This document shows, in pieces, positions 63,577 to 64,000 of a DNA stretch of 64,000 nucleotides. The position numbers were made by a program, and so were the translations under genes. The notes beneath the pieces were generated by a model. That model was not told the DNA's origin and did not search any database. It saw only the letters and a program-made list of their open reading frames with translations. Where the stretch lies: assembly GCA_947503525.1 (NCBI GenBank), contig CANNEA010000008.1:186001-250000 (forward strand). Direction: 5' to 3'. The DNA comes from an uncultured Carboxylicivirga sp. (GTDB taxonomy: Bacteria; Bacteroidota; Bacteroidia; Bacteroidales; Marinilabiliaceae). How positions within the stretch are numbered: the first letter of the stretch is position 1; each line of letters opens with the position of its first letter.

Positions 63577-64000
63577 ATGAAGTTATTGTATTTTCTTATA
63601 TTATCTTTTATAATCGTTGGCTTCAATTGGGCAAAAGTTGAAGCGAAGTCAAAAATTAAAAAGCCAAATTTAATCGTTATTATGGCTGATGATTTAGGCT
63701 ATGCAGATGTTGGTTTTAATGGAAGTACCGATATACCAACTCCTAATATTGATCGAATTGCCAATGAAGGTGTAAAGTTTACCAATGGCTATACTTCTTA
63801 TTCTGTTTGTAGCCCAAGTCGTGCTGGTTTTTTAACCGGGCGTTATCAGCAGCGCTTTGGCTTTGAACGTAACCCGCAATACCAACCTAATGATCCGAAT
63901 ATGGGTTTAACAACAGAGGAGATGACGATTGCTGAATCATTGGCAAAAGTAGCTTATAAAACATCCATAATTGGTAAATGGCACATGGGAGCGCATAAGG
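63577..64000 (+). CDS. S1 family sulfatase, GRYQQRFGFE type, 3' end beyond window
   Basis: The first 141 residues are visible. Signal peptide (hydrophobic to about 17), then PNLIVIMADDLGYADVGFNG, VCSPSR (Cys78, formylglycine site) with AGFLTGRYQQRFGFE, and IGKWHMG at the window end. It starts only 3 bp after the previous sulfatase stop, so the two are translated from one message. The core block matches the sulfatase at 13753-15153, so these two are probably relatives serving the same type of sulfate ester. Confidence 0.9.
   Translation, partial: MKLLYFLILSFIIVGFNWAKVEAKSKIKKPNLIVIMADDLGYADVGFNGSTDIPTPNIDRIANEGVKFTNGYTSYSVCSPSRAGFLTGRYQQRFGFERNPQYQPNDPNMGLTTEEMTIAESLAKVAYKTSIIGKWHMGAHK

Overview
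The window is a continuous polysaccharide utilization locus (PUL) from a marine Bacteroidota. The evidence for the phylum is: two tandem SusC/SusD pairs; two hybrid two-component regulators that fuse sensor, kinase, receiver and AraC-type HTH in one chain; C-terminal type IX secretion (T9SS) sorting domains on several enzymes; Bacteroidota-type promoter matches (TTG-N19/21-TAnnTTTG); and A/T-rich DNA without Shine-Dalgarno sequences. Genus cannot be decided. No rRNA, tRNA, CRISPR array, insertion sequence or integrase was seen.

Layout. (1) 1-1899 (+): a 5'-truncated beta-propeller glycosidase-like gene and a GH117-like lipoprotein. (2) 1990-5136 (-): a secreted GH30-like enzyme fused to a parallel beta-helix. 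(3) 5621-12046 (+): a GH51-like enzyme with LamG and NPCBM modules, then a GH2 enzyme. (4) 24727 down to 12176 (-): a degradative operon of LacZ-type GH2, acetyl-esterase-like hydrolase, GH29-like lipoprotein, two tandem paralogous GH128-like (glycosyl hydrolase catalytic core) enzymes with beta-gamma-crystallin-like modules, and two sulfatases. (5) 24986-29077: first hybrid regulator. (6) 29215-44708 (+): LamG/T9SS protein, SusC-SusD-SusC-SusD, a surface lipoprotein and two sulfatases. (7) 45342-49343: second hybrid regulator. (8) 49832-64000 (+): AraC regulator followed by aldehyde dehydrogenase, RhaT-like permease, enolase-superfamily enzyme, GH2, GH78-like, KDPG-type aldolase, KDG-type kinase and two sulfatases, the last cut by the window end.

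How the genes fit together. The right-hand block reads as a 3,6-anhydro-galactose (AHG) catabolic operon. AHG cannot form a pyranose ring and exposes a free aldehyde, which the dehydrogenase would oxidise to 3,6-anhydrogalactonate. The enolase-type enzyme would open this to a 2-keto-3-deoxy acid, the kinase would phosphorylate it, and the aldolase would split it to pyruvate and glyceraldehyde-3-phosphate. The likely substrate is therefore a sulfated red-algal galactan (carrageenan-, agar- or porphyran-type). Six sulfatases, GH117-like, GH29-like and three GH2 enzymes would trim oligosaccharides imported by the two SusCD systems.

The most interesting aspect is that no recognisable agarase, porphyranase or carrageenase (GH16, GH50, GH82, GH86, GH118, GH150) is present. 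The secreted depolymerising role appears to fall to four T9SS-exported enzymes whose catalytic domains only distantly resemble known families (GH30-like, GH51-like, two GH128-like). Three of the four share one N-terminal LamG plus helical cassette. These are the best candidates for undescribed red-algal galactanases. Assignments are from motif reading only; no database search was run.
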